Shown: positions 1 to 8,200 of the stretch, piece by piece
Layout: each line of letters opens with the position of its first letter
Numbering within the stretch: position 1 is the first letter of the stretch
From: QHWT01 sp046726015
GTDB taxonomy: Bacteria; Acidobacteriota; Vicinamibacteria; Vicinamibacterales; 2-12-FULL-66-21
Reading direction: 5' to 3'
Assembly (NCBI GenBank): GCA_046726015.1
Contig: JBKOZS010000037.1
Span: forward strand, 1 to 16,839
Length of the DNA stretch: 16,839 bases
Position numbers and translations under genes: made by a program
Notes under the pieces: model-generated
What the model was told of the DNA's origin: nothing
What the model saw: only the letters and a program-made list of their open reading frames with translations
Databases searched by the model: none

Positions 1-2
1 AC

Positions 3-230
3 TGCGGATACTGCGTCGAGGCATGCCCCGAAGACGCCATCCGGATGGACACCGGCATCGTCGACGTGGCGGCGTCCTCTCGGGACGAGATGAAGCTCGA
101 CATCCACGAATTGATGAACCCGGCCTTGCGCAAGCCGATCGGCGAGTGCAGCCTTAAGTTCCCACACCAGTGCCGACTCGCCGATGGGCAGCTGAGGGGC
201 AGTTGGGACGAGAATGCTGACGAGGGCTGA
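3..230 (+). CDS. nuoI: NADH-quinone oxidoreductase subunit I, C-terminal part
   Basis: This is the 3' end of a gene that enters from the left edge. The reading frame opens with CGYCVEACPEDAIRMDTGI, the second 4Fe-4S ferredoxin motif of NuoI (CxxCxxxCP), followed by a DIHELMNPA-like tail. NuoI carries clusters N6a and N6b, which pass electrons from the peripheral arm of complex I towards the quinone site at the inner membrane. Only about 75 codons are present, so the first cluster motif lies outside the window. The last roughly 30 residues (after NPA) do not match anything I recognise and may be lineage-specific. The stop at 228-230 lies 2 bases from the stop of a phosphotransferase relic on the other strand. 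The rest of a nuo operon is expected upstream, and no further nuo gene continues downstream in intact form. Confidence 0.88.
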   Translation, partial: CGYCVEACPEDAIRMDTGIVDVAASSRDEMKLDIHELMNPALRKPIGECSLKFPHQCRLADGQLRGSWDENADEG

Positions 231-232
231 TC

Positions 233-274
233 CTACAGCGCCCGCTCCAAACTCTCGTTTAGCGTCTTCAATAC
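233..274 (-). pseudogene. Relic of a PPK2-family gene 3' end
   Basis: Read on the minus strand, this stretch encodes VLKTLNESLERAL followed by TAG. The intact phosphotransferase at the right end of the window finishes VLKTVCGSLERAL followed by TAG. The two DNA stretches (233-274 and 15444-15485) match at 35 of 42 positions without gaps, and several differences fall at third codon positions. Upstream of the relic (275 onward) the frame no longer resembles the intact gene, so only the last 13 codons and the stop survive. It is probably a fossil of a paralogue or of a duplicated copy. Confidence 0.7.
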
Positions 275-421
275 CGTGCTTCGATCGTGAAAGAATCTTC
301 TCGCTCGCCCGAGCTTGACAGCTTAAAGCAGCGCGCGCCTCAGACGTCGCGGGAACCGACGCGGCGGATCGTTTCGAGCGTCGCTTGACGTCCCCGACTG
401 GCCCGTGAGGCGCCGCATTAA
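275..421. other. Intergenic gap with no recognisable gene
   Basis: I see no gene, RNA or convincing terminator hairpin here. The gap separates the PPK2 relic from the 3' end of the sulfite-oxidase-like gene on the minus strand. It could be further decayed coding sequence, but no frame shows a recognisable family. Confidence 0.4.
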
Positions 422-1822
422 TTACCGAACGGGATAACGGTCTGACAAGTAGTTGACCAGAGCGTCTTTTTGAGCGTCACCGACCGGCGCGCCCCAGCGG
501 ATCATCTTCTCGACCTCGCGGACCCAGCCGGCCCGCGTGAGTCGTTGCTGCGCGATCAGGTCGCGCTCGTGGCAGGTCAGGCACGCTCGCGTGACGATCT
601 CTGGTTCCGGTCGCGTCGCCAACTGTTCCTGCCCACCGCTTTGCGCGGCCCCCGGGGCTTGCGACGTCGCTCCGGCCGACACATCGACGCGCACCTGATC
701 GATCGCGTTCCAGAGATAGCCCGAAGGGTTCCACTGTGCGACGATCGGCTGCACTCGACCGCGGTCGTCAGCCGCGCGCGACATGATCGCGTATGAACCT
801 GGATCGCTGACGCGCCACTCGTATTCGAATTGACGCCAGGCATACGGCGCGCGATCGGACCCCAACCGCGCCGCCGACCACGTGCTGCCGCCATCAGTCG
901 AGACGTCTACGCCAGTGATGTCTGCTTCTCCGGCCCAGGCGAAACCTTTCACAATCACCATTCCGGCGGTCACCGTCGCACCATCGAGCGGCACGGAAAT
1001 CAGCGATTTGACGAACAGTCCGGCGACCGGTGCCATGCCTTCTGCGGCCACCGCAGTGCCCGGTGCAACGCGCCTCTTCGGATACCGGTAAGCCGTCTTG
1101 ATCCAGAACGAGTCGCCTTCGCGATCAATCACCTGGATGCGCGTCAACCACTTCACCGCATAGGCGCCCTCCCACCCAGGCACGATTGCACGCAACGGGT
1201 AGCCATTTGCCACCGGCAGGGGTGTCCCGTTCATCCCATAGGCTAGGAGCGTATCGGGATGCAGCGCCTTCTCGAGTGGCACCTGCCTCACGAAGTCGGG
1301 GATCGCGCCGATTGGCACGTCCGCCCCGTGGAGGAGGACGAATCGCGCCGACGATTTCGTGCGCGCTCGGGCCAGGACGTCGGCCAGACGAACGCCCGTC
1401 CAGCGCGCCGTACCTACCGCGCCCTTCTCCCACTGCACGCCAGCGACCGGCGGGCTGTAATACGCCCGTCCGTTGCCGGCACACTCAATGGTTATGACGC
1501 GGCTCTCCTCTGGCAATCGGCGAAGCTCGTCGAGCGTCAGACTGAGCGGCGTCTCGACCTCGCCATCGACAGTCAGCCGCCATTGCTTCACATTGATTTC
1601 CGGTGTGTAGAGATGCGAGCGGACGAAGAAGCGATCGTTCGGCGTGAGCCACGAGTCGAGCATCGAGACGGGCGTCTCGAGATCCTGGGGCCGCGCGGAG
1701 CGGACGATCTGCGTCGACCTCTCGGTGCCGGCCTGGCCGAGGGCGACGCGACCGGCGGACGCGAGCAGCGGAATCGCGGCGATCAGCCGTCCCGGCATCG
1801 CAAGCAGGGATCGGCGTGACAC
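422..1822 (-). CDS. Sulfite-oxidase-like molybdoenzyme fused to a cytochrome c domain
   Basis: This is a periplasmic molybdopterin enzyme of the sulfite oxidase family, predicted to oxidise sulfite to sulfate and pass electrons to a c-type cytochrome. From the chosen GTG start, residues 1-30 form a Tat signal (SRRSLL, then a hydrophobic run ending near ALGQA). Residues about 50-270 are the molybdopterin domain, with the expected Mo-ligand cysteine in ITIECAGNGR (about residue 114). About 280-390 is the Mo-co dimerisation domain (VSTDGGSTWSAA). The last about 65 residues hold one haem c motif, CLTCH (about 414-418), with a Met near 440 as a possible axial ligand. Catalytic and haem subunits are separate in SorAB enzymes; here they are fused. 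The start is uncertain. GTG 1822 puts the twin arginines at the N-terminus, with AGAGG upstream. GTG 1891 is an alternative. The farther ATG at 2038 would overlap the divergent gene. The substrate is inferred; other family members reduce methionine sulfoxide or have unknown substrates. Confidence 0.85.
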   Translation of the reverse strand: MSRRSLLAMPGRLIAAIPLLASAGRVALGQAGTERSTQIVRSARPQDLETPVSMLDSWLTPNDRFFVRSHLYTPEINVKQWRLTVDGEVETPLSLTLDELRRLPEESRVITIECAGNGRAYYSPPVAGVQWEKGAVGTARWTGVRLADVLARARTKSSARFVLLHGADVPIGAIPDFVRQVPLEKALHPDTLLAYGMNGTPLPVANGYPLRAIVPGWEGAYAVKWLTRIQVIDREGDSFWIKTAYRYPKRRVAPGTAVAAEGMAPVAGLFVKSLISVPLDGATVTAGMVIVKGFAWAGEADITGVDVSTDGGSTWSAARLGSDRAPYAWRQFEYEWRVSDPGSYAIMSRAADDRGRVQPIVAQWNPSGYLWNAIDQVRVDVSAGATSQAPGAAQSGGQEQLATRPEPEIVTRACLTCHERDLIAQQRLTRAGWVREVEKMIRWGAPVGDAQKDALVNYLSDRYPVR

Positions 1823-1902
1823 GAGGTGCCGTACCTCTGCGGGATCTTGTGACCGGACGCCGATAGGGACCTCCTTGTCCAGCGCGTACACTAGCACGCC
1901 GT

Positions 1903-1907
1903 GGAGG
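1903..1907 (+). promoter_or_regulatory. Ribosome binding site of the coiled-coil protein gene
   Basis: GGAGG lies 5 bases before ATG 1913. It decides the start in favour of this ATG over the in-frame GTG at 1901. Confidence 0.7.
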
Positions 1908-1912
1908 TTATC

Positions 1913-2482
1913 ATGACGGGATCCCGCATTCGCGCAGCCGCATTCGTGCTTTGTGCCGTGATCGGGATTGGACTGGTGTACTTCGCGCCGCGGCTGCGCG
2001 CACAGATTCCTGGCAGTCTCCCTTCGCCCGCGGTTCAACAGCCCGAGCTAATGCCGACGCTGCTTGACGAGGTGAAGGCCATTCGCGCGGACCTGGTCGA
2101 GGCAGTCAGAATCAATACGGCGGCGCAGCTGCTTCTTGGCCGCGTGCAGTTGCAGCAGCTACAGCTCGGCCGCCTGGATCAGCGGCTCGCCATCGCCTCG
2201 GCGCGCCGGATCGAGGCCGCCAAGGAGCGCGCCACGACGGCCGCCCATTTGAAGGAACTGGCACGGCAAAGTCTCGAAGAGTTGTCCGCGGATCAACGGC
2301 AAGGCGTCGAAGCGGCCCGGCGACGTCTGGACGCACAGCTGCTGGAGCTGCAAGCGTTCGAGACGGCCCGTGGCCGCGAAGAGGCCGACCTCACAAGAGT
2401 GTTGACCGTCGAACAGGATCGCCTGGAAGAACTCCTTTCGCGACTCGATGCACTCGAGAGAAAGCTGTCACGGCAGCCGTAG
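1913..2482 (+). CDS. Exported coiled-coil protein of unknown function
   Basis: I do not recognise the family. The 189-residue product starts with a basic N-terminus and a hydrophobic segment (about residues 8-28) ending in LRAQ, which reads as a signal peptide or an N-terminal anchor. From about residue 40 to the end it is rich in Leu, Glu, Arg, Gln and Ala with heptad-like spacing, so a long coiled coil in the periplasm is likely. It has no cysteines in the mature part and no catalytic motif I can name. It is divergent from the sulfite-oxidase-like gene, with about 90 bases between the chosen starts, so the two may share a control region, but nothing else links them. The nuoH relic begins about 15 bases after its stop. 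Confidence 0.75.
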   Translation: MTGSRIRAAAFVLCAVIGIGLVYFAPRLRAQIPGSLPSPAVQQPELMPTLLDEVKAIRADLVEAVRINTAAQLLLGRVQLQQLQLGRLDQRLAIASARRIEAAKERATTAAHLKELARQSLEELSADQRQGVEAARRRLDAQLLELQAFETARGREEADLTRVLTVEQDRLEELLSRLDALERKLSRQP

Positions 2483-2496
2483 GGCTACACCGACAT

Positions 2497-2884
2497 CGAG
2501 GAGCCATCATCCAGGACCGCATCGGGGCCAACCGTGCCAGCATCCTCTGGTGGCGATTGATGGGCCTGTTCCATCCTCTCGCCGACGCCATCAAGATGTT
2601 CACAAAAGAGGATCTTGCCCCGGCCCCGGCCGGGGCGGACAAGGTCCTCCATACCCTGGCGCCGTTCTTTTCGGTCTTCTTTGCCCTGGCTCTATGTTCT
2701 TCTTGGAGTCGCCAGCTTTTCGACGAAGGTCCTGATCTTCTGCGTGTTGTTCATGCAGGTCCGGTGGACGCTGCCGCGTTTCCGCTAGGACCAGCTCATG
2801 CGGTTGGGTTGGCTGGGACTGTTCCCGATCTCGGTCGTGAACGTTCTCGTTACCGCATCGGCACTCGCATTGTTCAGTAGTTGA
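2497..2884 (+). pseudogene. nuoH: Decayed nuoH (complex I subunit H) remnant
   Basis: Two separate pieces of NuoH are readable. From 2506 one frame gives IIQDRIGANRAS, then GLFHPLADAIKMFTKED and DKVLHTLAPFFSVFFAL, which are the conserved quinone-site region and following helix of NuoH. Near 2690 the frame changes and the sequence jumps to the C-terminal part: KVLIFCVLFMQVRWTLPRFR, a stop, then DQLMRLGWLGLFP to a terminal TGA at 2882-2884. The family normally has a Tyr where the TAG lies (2786-2788), so one base change explains it. I estimate that well over 100 codons of the membrane core are missing at the junction. The 5' end before about 2497 is also gone. It cannot encode a working subunit. 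It is followed by a nuoI fossil, as in the normal operon order. Confidence 0.85.
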
Positions 2885-2889
2885 TCGTC

Positions 2890-2930
2890 ATGGCGACCAA
2901 AGTACGCTATCCGGATGGACACCGGCATCG
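2890..2930 (+). pseudogene. nuoI: Fragment of a second nuoI copy
   Basis: An ATG at 2890 opens MATKV, a plausible NuoI N-terminus placed just after the nuoH relic stop as in nuo operons. It then jumps, out of frame, to a piece encoding IRMDTGI. Bases 2906-2930 match 36-60 inside the real nuoI at 24 of 25 positions. Everything between the start and this piece is lost, as is everything after it. The near identity points to a duplication of the local nuoHI region that was later mostly deleted. Confidence 0.7.
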
Positions 2931-2948
2931 GAGAATGCCTAGCCTAAC

Positions 2949-2978
2949 GCGATCCGGGTCCTTCAGGCGATCCGGGTC
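2949..2978. repeat. Short direct repeat GCGATCCGGGTC, two copies
   Basis: The 12-base word GCGATCCGGGTC occurs at 2949-2960 and again at 2967-2978, an 18-base period. It lies in the non-coding stretch (2931-3038) between the nuoI fragment and the next gene. I know no role for it. It could be replication slippage or a pair of protein-binding sites. Confidence 0.6.
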
Positions 2979-3023
2979 GGCACGTAGAGAAGACGGCCCG
3001 CCGGAGTATTGCGCGGCTCGTCC

Positions 3024-3031
3024 GCGGAGGA
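3024..3031 (+). promoter_or_regulatory. Ribosome binding site deciding a TTG start
   Basis: GCGGAGGA lies 7 bases before TTG 3039 and supports this start over the in-frame TTG at 3009, which has no comparable site. Confidence 0.5.
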
Positions 3032-3038
3032 TCCATCT

Positions 3039-3943
3039 TTGGCGGCAACGAAGGGCAACCAGACGAAGAACGGCCGGCTCGGCGTTCATCGGGTCGTCGA
3101 CGTGCCGCTCCGCGAAGTCTCGGGTGTCTGCCTGCAGCGTGGACAGCGTGGCGAGATGTCGCTCGTGGCGATCGGCGACCGTGTGGCCGTGGTCGCGTGG
3201 GTCCTGCTACGTGACGACGCGGAGACGCTCGACTGGCGGACTGCTGATATCACTCGTCTCGAAGGTTCGCGGATGCCCAGGCATGATCCGCAGATCGAGG
3301 TGGTCTGCGCCGACGGCGCTGGACGCGTGCTGCTCCTGCAGGAAGCGCCGCCGCGTGCCGAGCTCGTCGACCTGACGGCGTCGCGGGTGGTGGCCTCGAT
3401 CGAGCTCGAGGTGCCCGGCCGGGGTGAGCTCGTTCGGTCGTGGTCCGACCCGAACGGATCGCGCGGGGAGGGGGCAGTGTTCCTCCGCAGCGGCCACCTG
3501 CTGATCGCTAAAGAGAAGGCCCGCCGGCGCTCGTGGAGTTCGGCCCGCCAGGCGCGCGCTCTCGCGGCTTGGCGCGAGGCACGGCGCTGACCCCAGGCAC
3601 GCGCTGGCAGATCACGCCCGGCACCCACTACTACGTTGCGCTCGCCACGTGGTGGCCTGACAAGACACTTGCGAAAGCGTGCGCCGACTTCAGCGACCTC
3701 GAAGTCGGGCCCGATGGCCGGCTCTATCTGCTGAGTGACAAGTCCGCGTCGATCGCGCGGCTGGATGACCTGACTCCCGGCGGCGGCACTGTTTCCCCCT
3801 CTGCGTCCTGGCGGCTTCGCGATCTCGGTGGCAAGCCTGAGGGCCTCGCGTTCACCGCCGATGGTCGCGCCATCGTTGCCCTCGACACGCGCAAGGCGCG
3901 CCACAACCTGGTCCTGCTCGAGCCGGGGATCGCGGCGCGCTGA
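3039..3943 (+). pseudogene. Frameshifted probable beta-propeller protein (SdiA-regulated / phytase-esterase-like)
   Basis: Two frames together make one protein of about 301 residues. The first (3039 to about 3523) has VPLREVSGVCLQ and EGAVFLRSGHLLIAKEKA. The second, from 3524, continues PALVEFGPPG, then DLEVGPDGRLYLLSDKSASIA and KPEGLAFTADGRAIVALD to the stop at 3943. Spliced with one missing base near 3522-3524, the joint reads KARPALVEFGPPG, which is smooth. The alternating 'LSDLxxxPDGRLYLLSD' and 'xPEGLAF' blocks resemble SdiA-regulated (YjiK-like) and esterase-like phytase propellers. That assignment is from pattern memory and is tentative. There is no evident signal peptide. The single-base lesion could be a real mutation or a sequencing or assembly error. 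The rest of the frame is clean, so any decay is recent. Its stop is 75 bases ahead of the efflux operon. Confidence 0.55.
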
Positions 3944-4018
3944 CGCTGCGCTGCCAGATGAGTTGAACGTCGAATTGCGCCTCCCGGATACCGTCCTGCC
4001 GCCTGATAAGATCACACG

Positions 4019-5212
4019 GTGTCTCACGCGTTCCGGGTCGCGACGCTCCTGACCCTGGCCGTGGCCGCGGCTGGTTGCACCAGATCCGAGACCGCTGACG
4101 CCAAGGGTCGCGATGTCGTGGCCAAGCCGGTCGCGACCGCCGCGGTCCTCAAGAACTCTGTCAGGCGATCGGTGGACGTCGTCGGGACGCTGGCAGCCGT
4201 GGATCAGGTCACGATCTCGTCCGAGGCCGACGGCACGGTGCGCGCCATCGTCGCGGATCTCGGCGATCGCGTCAGAGCCGGGCAGGTCCTGATCCGGCTC
4301 GATAACGAGAAGCAGCAGTACACCTACGAACAGCAGCAGGCCGCTCTCGCCCGGGCCCTCGCCCAGTACGGCGGCCCCGACCCGCAGCACCTGCCCGAGA
4401 TCGAGAAGACACCTGACGTCCAGAAGGCGAAGGCGGATCTCGTGCAGGCAAATCAGGCATTCGCGCGCGCGGACGAGCTCTTCGCGCGCACGCTCATTTC
4501 GCAGCAGGCGTACGACGACGCGAAGACCGCGGTGCAGTCGAAGCAGGCCAGCTACGATTCCGCCCTGCAGGGCGCGAAAAACCTGCGCGCGAGCATCCGG
4601 GCCTCGGAAGCCACGATGAAGCTGGCGGGCCGGCAACTGCGCGACACCGAGATCCGGGCGGCGTTCGACGGCTACGTCGAGAAGCGCCTGGTGAATCTGG
4701 GCGAGCTCGTCAAGGCCCAGATGCCGGTCATGGCCATCGTGCGTCTCGATCCGCTGAAGGTGACCGCGGAGCTCCCCGAGCGGATGGCGCCATGGATCAG
4801 CGACGGGCGCCCGGTGGAGCTGCACGTGGACGCGTACCAGGATCGCACGTTCACCGGCAAGGTGACGCGCATCAGCCCCGTTGTCAACGCCGCGACGCGC
4901 GCGTTTTCCTTCGAGGCGATCGTGCCGAACACCGACGCGGCGCTCAAGCCCGGGACGTTCGCCCGCGTCCACGTCGAGAGCGGCAAGGTGGACGATGTTC
5001 TCACGCTCCCGTACGCGGCGCTTCAATACCGCTACGGCGTGAACCGCGTCTTCGTCGTCGAGCGCGACCGGCTGGTCCTGCGCGAGCTGCAGGTCGGCGA
5101 GCGGCTCGGCGATCGCATCGAGGTCGCCAGCGGCGTCAAGGAGGGCGAGCGGGTCGCCATCACGGATGTCGACACGCTGACCGACGGCGCCATCGTCACC
5201 GTGACCAGGTAA
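4019..5212 (+). CDS. RND efflux periplasmic adaptor (membrane fusion) lipoprotein
   Basis: This 397-residue adaptor links an inner-membrane RND pump to an outer-membrane channel. The GTG start gives a lipoprotein signal with lipobox AAGC and acylated Cys20, so it is anchored to a membrane facing the periplasm. About residues 55-95 form the first half of the lipoyl domain (VTISSEADGTVRAIVADLGD, then RVRAGQVLIRLD). About 97-205 is a long alpha-hairpin (KADLVQANQAFARADELF). The lipoyl second half follows (DTEIRAAFDGYVEKRLVNLG), then the beta-barrel (LPERMAP, ISPVVNAATRAF) and a membrane-proximal domain ending VTVTR. Length and order match the HlyD/AcrA family. It is the first gene of an operon: the pump gene starts 13 bases after its stop. 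No strong ribosome site is visible before GTG 4019. The substrate cannot be told from sequence. Confidence 0.92.
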   Translation: MSHAFRVATLLTLAVAAAGCTRSETADAKGRDVVAKPVATAAVLKNSVRRSVDVVGTLAAVDQVTISSEADGTVRAIVADLGDRVRAGQVLIRLDNEKQQYTYEQQQAALARALAQYGGPDPQHLPEIEKTPDVQKAKADLVQANQAFARADELFARTLISQQAYDDAKTAVQSKQASYDSALQGAKNLRASIRASEATMKLAGRQLRDTEIRAAFDGYVEKRLVNLGELVKAQMPVMAIVRLDPLKVTAELPERMAPWISDGRPVELHVDAYQDRTFTGKVTRISPVVNAATRAFSFEAIVPNTDAALKPGTFARVHVESGKVDDVLTLPYAALQYRYGVNRVFVVERDRLVLRELQVGERLGDRIEVASGVKEGERVAITDVDTLTDGAIVTVTR

Positions 5213-5214
5213 CA

Positions 5215-5220
5215 GGAGGT
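5215..5220 (+). promoter_or_regulatory. Ribosome binding site of the RND pump gene
   Basis: AGGAGG sits 5 bases before GTG 5226, a near-ideal Shine-Dalgarno site that fixes this start in the 13-base gap after the adaptor gene. Confidence 0.75.
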
Positions 5221-5225
5221 CTCCG

Positions 5226-8200
5226 GTGCTCTCCGATTTCTGCGTCCGCCGACCCGTCTCCGCCACGATGCTCGTGATGTCCCTCGTGGTGCTCGGCGTC
5301 TTCTCGTTCCGCGACCTCGGCGTTGACCTCTTCCCGAAAGCCGATCCGGCCACTGTCAGCGTGGCGCTCACCCTGCCGGGCGCGAGCCCGGACGAGATCT
5401 CGACGTCGGTGGTCGAGCCGATGGAGGAGGCAATCAGCGGCGTCTCGGGGATCGACGAGCTTCAGGCCCGCATCTCCGAGGGCAAGGCCCAGATCACGGT
5501 TCGTTTCGTCCTGGAACGTGACCTCAACGACGCCTCGAACGACGTCCGGGAAAAGGTCGCGGGCGCCATCCGCAACGCGCCGCCCGAGCTGCTGCCGCCG
5601 GTCATCACGAAGGTCGATCCGGACGCCGATCCGGTGCTGTCGCTGATCGTGTCGTCGGACACGATGAGCCTCCGCACGCTCACGGAGCTCTCCGACAAGC
5701 AGATCAGCCGCGTCATCCAGACCGTCAACGGGGTCGGCGAGGTCAGCCTGTCGGGCGGACGTGCGCGCGAGATTCACATCGTCGTCGACATCGAGAAGCT
5801 GGATTCGTACGGACTGTCGATGACGCAGGTGCGCGACGCCGTGGTCGCGGAGAACGTCGAGATTCCGGGCGGCACGGTCGAGCAGGGCAAGGGACAGCTG
5901 CTGCTCCGTACGCTCGGCCGCGTCGATGCCGCGCAGGACTTCAACGGACTTGTCGTCGCGACCAAGGGCGACACGCCAATCCGCATCTCGGACATTGGCC
6001 ACGCGGAAGACAGCTTCGAGCGGCCGACGAGCGCCGTTTGGCTCGGCGATACCCCTGCCGTGATGCTCGACGTGAGGCGAGCGATGGGCGAGAACACGGT
6101 GGCGGTCATCGAGGGTGTGCGCGCGAAGCTCGAGACGATTCGCCAATCGCTGCCCCCCTCGGTGACGATCACGGTAATCCGCGACGACTCGCGCTACATC
6201 TACGCCTCGATCGCGTCGCTCGAGGAGCACCTGATCTTCGGCGCCCTCTTCGCCACGATCGTCGTGATGTTCTTCATCCGGAACACCCGCGCCGTCATCA
6301 TCTCGGCGCTCGCCATCCCCGCCTCGATCATTTCCTCCTTCACGTTGATGCGCATCATGGGGTTCACCCTGAACAACATGACGCTGCTCGCCATCACCCT
6401 CTCGGTCGGCATCGTCATCGATGACGCGATCGTCGTGCTGGAAAACATCTTCCGCTACATGGAGGAGAAGGATTGCTCTCCGTACGAGGCCGCGATCCGG
6501 GGGACACGCGAGGTCGCGCTCGCAGTCATGGCGACGACGCTCTCGCTCGTCGTCATCTTCCTGCCGATCGCCTTCATGAGCGGGTACGCGAAGCGCTTCA
6601 TCAACCCGTTCGGCTGGACGATGGCGTTCGCCATCCTCGTCTCGATGCTCGTCAGCTTCACCCTGACTCCGATGCTCAGCTCACGGTTCCTGAAGATGGC
6701 GGACGGCGCGGCGGATCGCAAGACGAAGGAGGGCGGCTTCTTCCATTGGCTCGACCAGTGGTACACGCGCCAGGTGAACTGGGCGCTCGATCGCTCGAAC
6801 CTGATTGTCGGCATCTCGGTCGTCGCGGCCCTGGCGATGATCCCCCTGAACTACATGGTCGGCCGCGAGTTCGTGCCCAACGAGGACATGGGCGAATGGA
6901 CGGTCCACCTGGACGCGCCTGAAGGAACGTCGCTCTCGGGAACGACGGACGTCGCATTCAAGCTACTGAAAGTCCTGAGCGGCATCGAGGGCGTGGCGCA
7001 GATCGAGCCATCGATCGGCGTCTCGGGCCCCGGCTCCCAGTCACACATTCATTTTCTGTGTCAGGCGTTGCCCCTCGACCAGCGCCGGAACACGCAGGCG
7101 GCGATGGTCGCCGAGATGCGGCGCCGGCTCGCGGCGTATCCGAGCTACCGGCCGTCGATCACTACGCGGAGCGCGCTCGGCAGCGGCGAGGGGACCGGCG
7201 GATTCGCGATCGCTGCCAACATCCTCGGACCGGACCTCCACCAGATTGCCGACTATTCGAAGCGGGCGCTGCTCGCGGCGCAGAGGTTGCCGAGCCTCGC
7301 AGACGTCAAGATCACCCTGAGCGTGTCGAACCCTGAGATTCATGTCGCCGTCGATCGGAAGCGCGCCGCCGATCTCGGCGTGCGGATGGCGACCATCGGC
7401 AACACGCTGCGCCTCGCCGTGGCGGGCGACGACGAGATTTCGTTCTACAAGGAGGGGCCCGAGCAGTATCCGGTGAAAATCCGGGTGCTCGAAGACCAGC
7501 GGCGCGACATCGCGGAGATCGGCCGGCTCACCGTGCCGTCGGCCGCCGGGCAGGTGCGCATCGACAACATCGCGACGATCGAGCGCGGCCTCGGGCCGAC
7601 CACGCTGCAACGCTCGGACCGTCAGTTCGCGGTCAGCCTGATCGCCGACGTGGCGCCCGGGCATGCGCTCGACGAGGCCTCGAACGACGTCCGCGGCCTG
7701 CTCGCCGGCCTCAAGATGCCCCCGACGATGTCGTTCAAGCTGCAGGGGCAGTCGAAGATCCTGGACGAGACGACCGCGAACCTGGTCCTGGCCATCGGCC
7801 TCGCCATGATTTTCGTCTACATGGTGCTGGCCTCGCAGTTCGAGAGCTTCCTCCAGCCAGTGGTCATCATGCTGGTGATGCCGATTGCGGTGCCGTTTGC
7901 GCTCTTCACGCTGTGGGTGACGGGCCGCACGCTGAATCTCTGGAGCGCGCTCGGCATGCTCCTGCTGCTCGGCATCGTCAAGAAGAACTCGATCCTGCAG
8001 GTGGACTACGCCAACGTGCTGCGCGCGCGCGGCCTGCCGCTCCGGGAGGCGATCGTCGAGTCGTGCCGCACGCGGCTGCGGCCGATTCTGATGACTACGA
8101 CGGCGATCGTCGCCGGGCTGATTCCGACGTCACTCGGGATTGGCATCGGCGGAAGCGGCCGCGCGGCCATCGCGCTGACCATCATCGGCGGCCAGTCGCT

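Noticed and set aside
1823..2038. Longer N-terminus for the sulfite-oxidase-like protein starting at ATG 2038
   Set aside because: It would overlap the divergent coiled-coil gene, the extra residues look non-native, and the twin-arginine signal would be internal.
2881..3375. Open frame starting at TTG 2881 that runs into the propeller region
   Set aside because: It is Arg/Ser-rich, in a different frame from the propeller signature, and begins within the nuoH stop and nuoI relic.
3086..5371. A 761-codon open frame on the minus strand opposite the propeller and adaptor genes
   Set aside because: It is an antisense shadow of GC-rich genes. The translation is low-complexity Arg/Asp/Leu-rich with no domain, while the plus strand encodes a clear RND adaptor.
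5196..6230. A 344-codon open frame on the minus strand inside the RND pump gene
   Set aside because: Antisense shadow. The plus strand has intact family motifs, and the shadow protein is a His/Arg/Asp-rich string without recognisable motifs.
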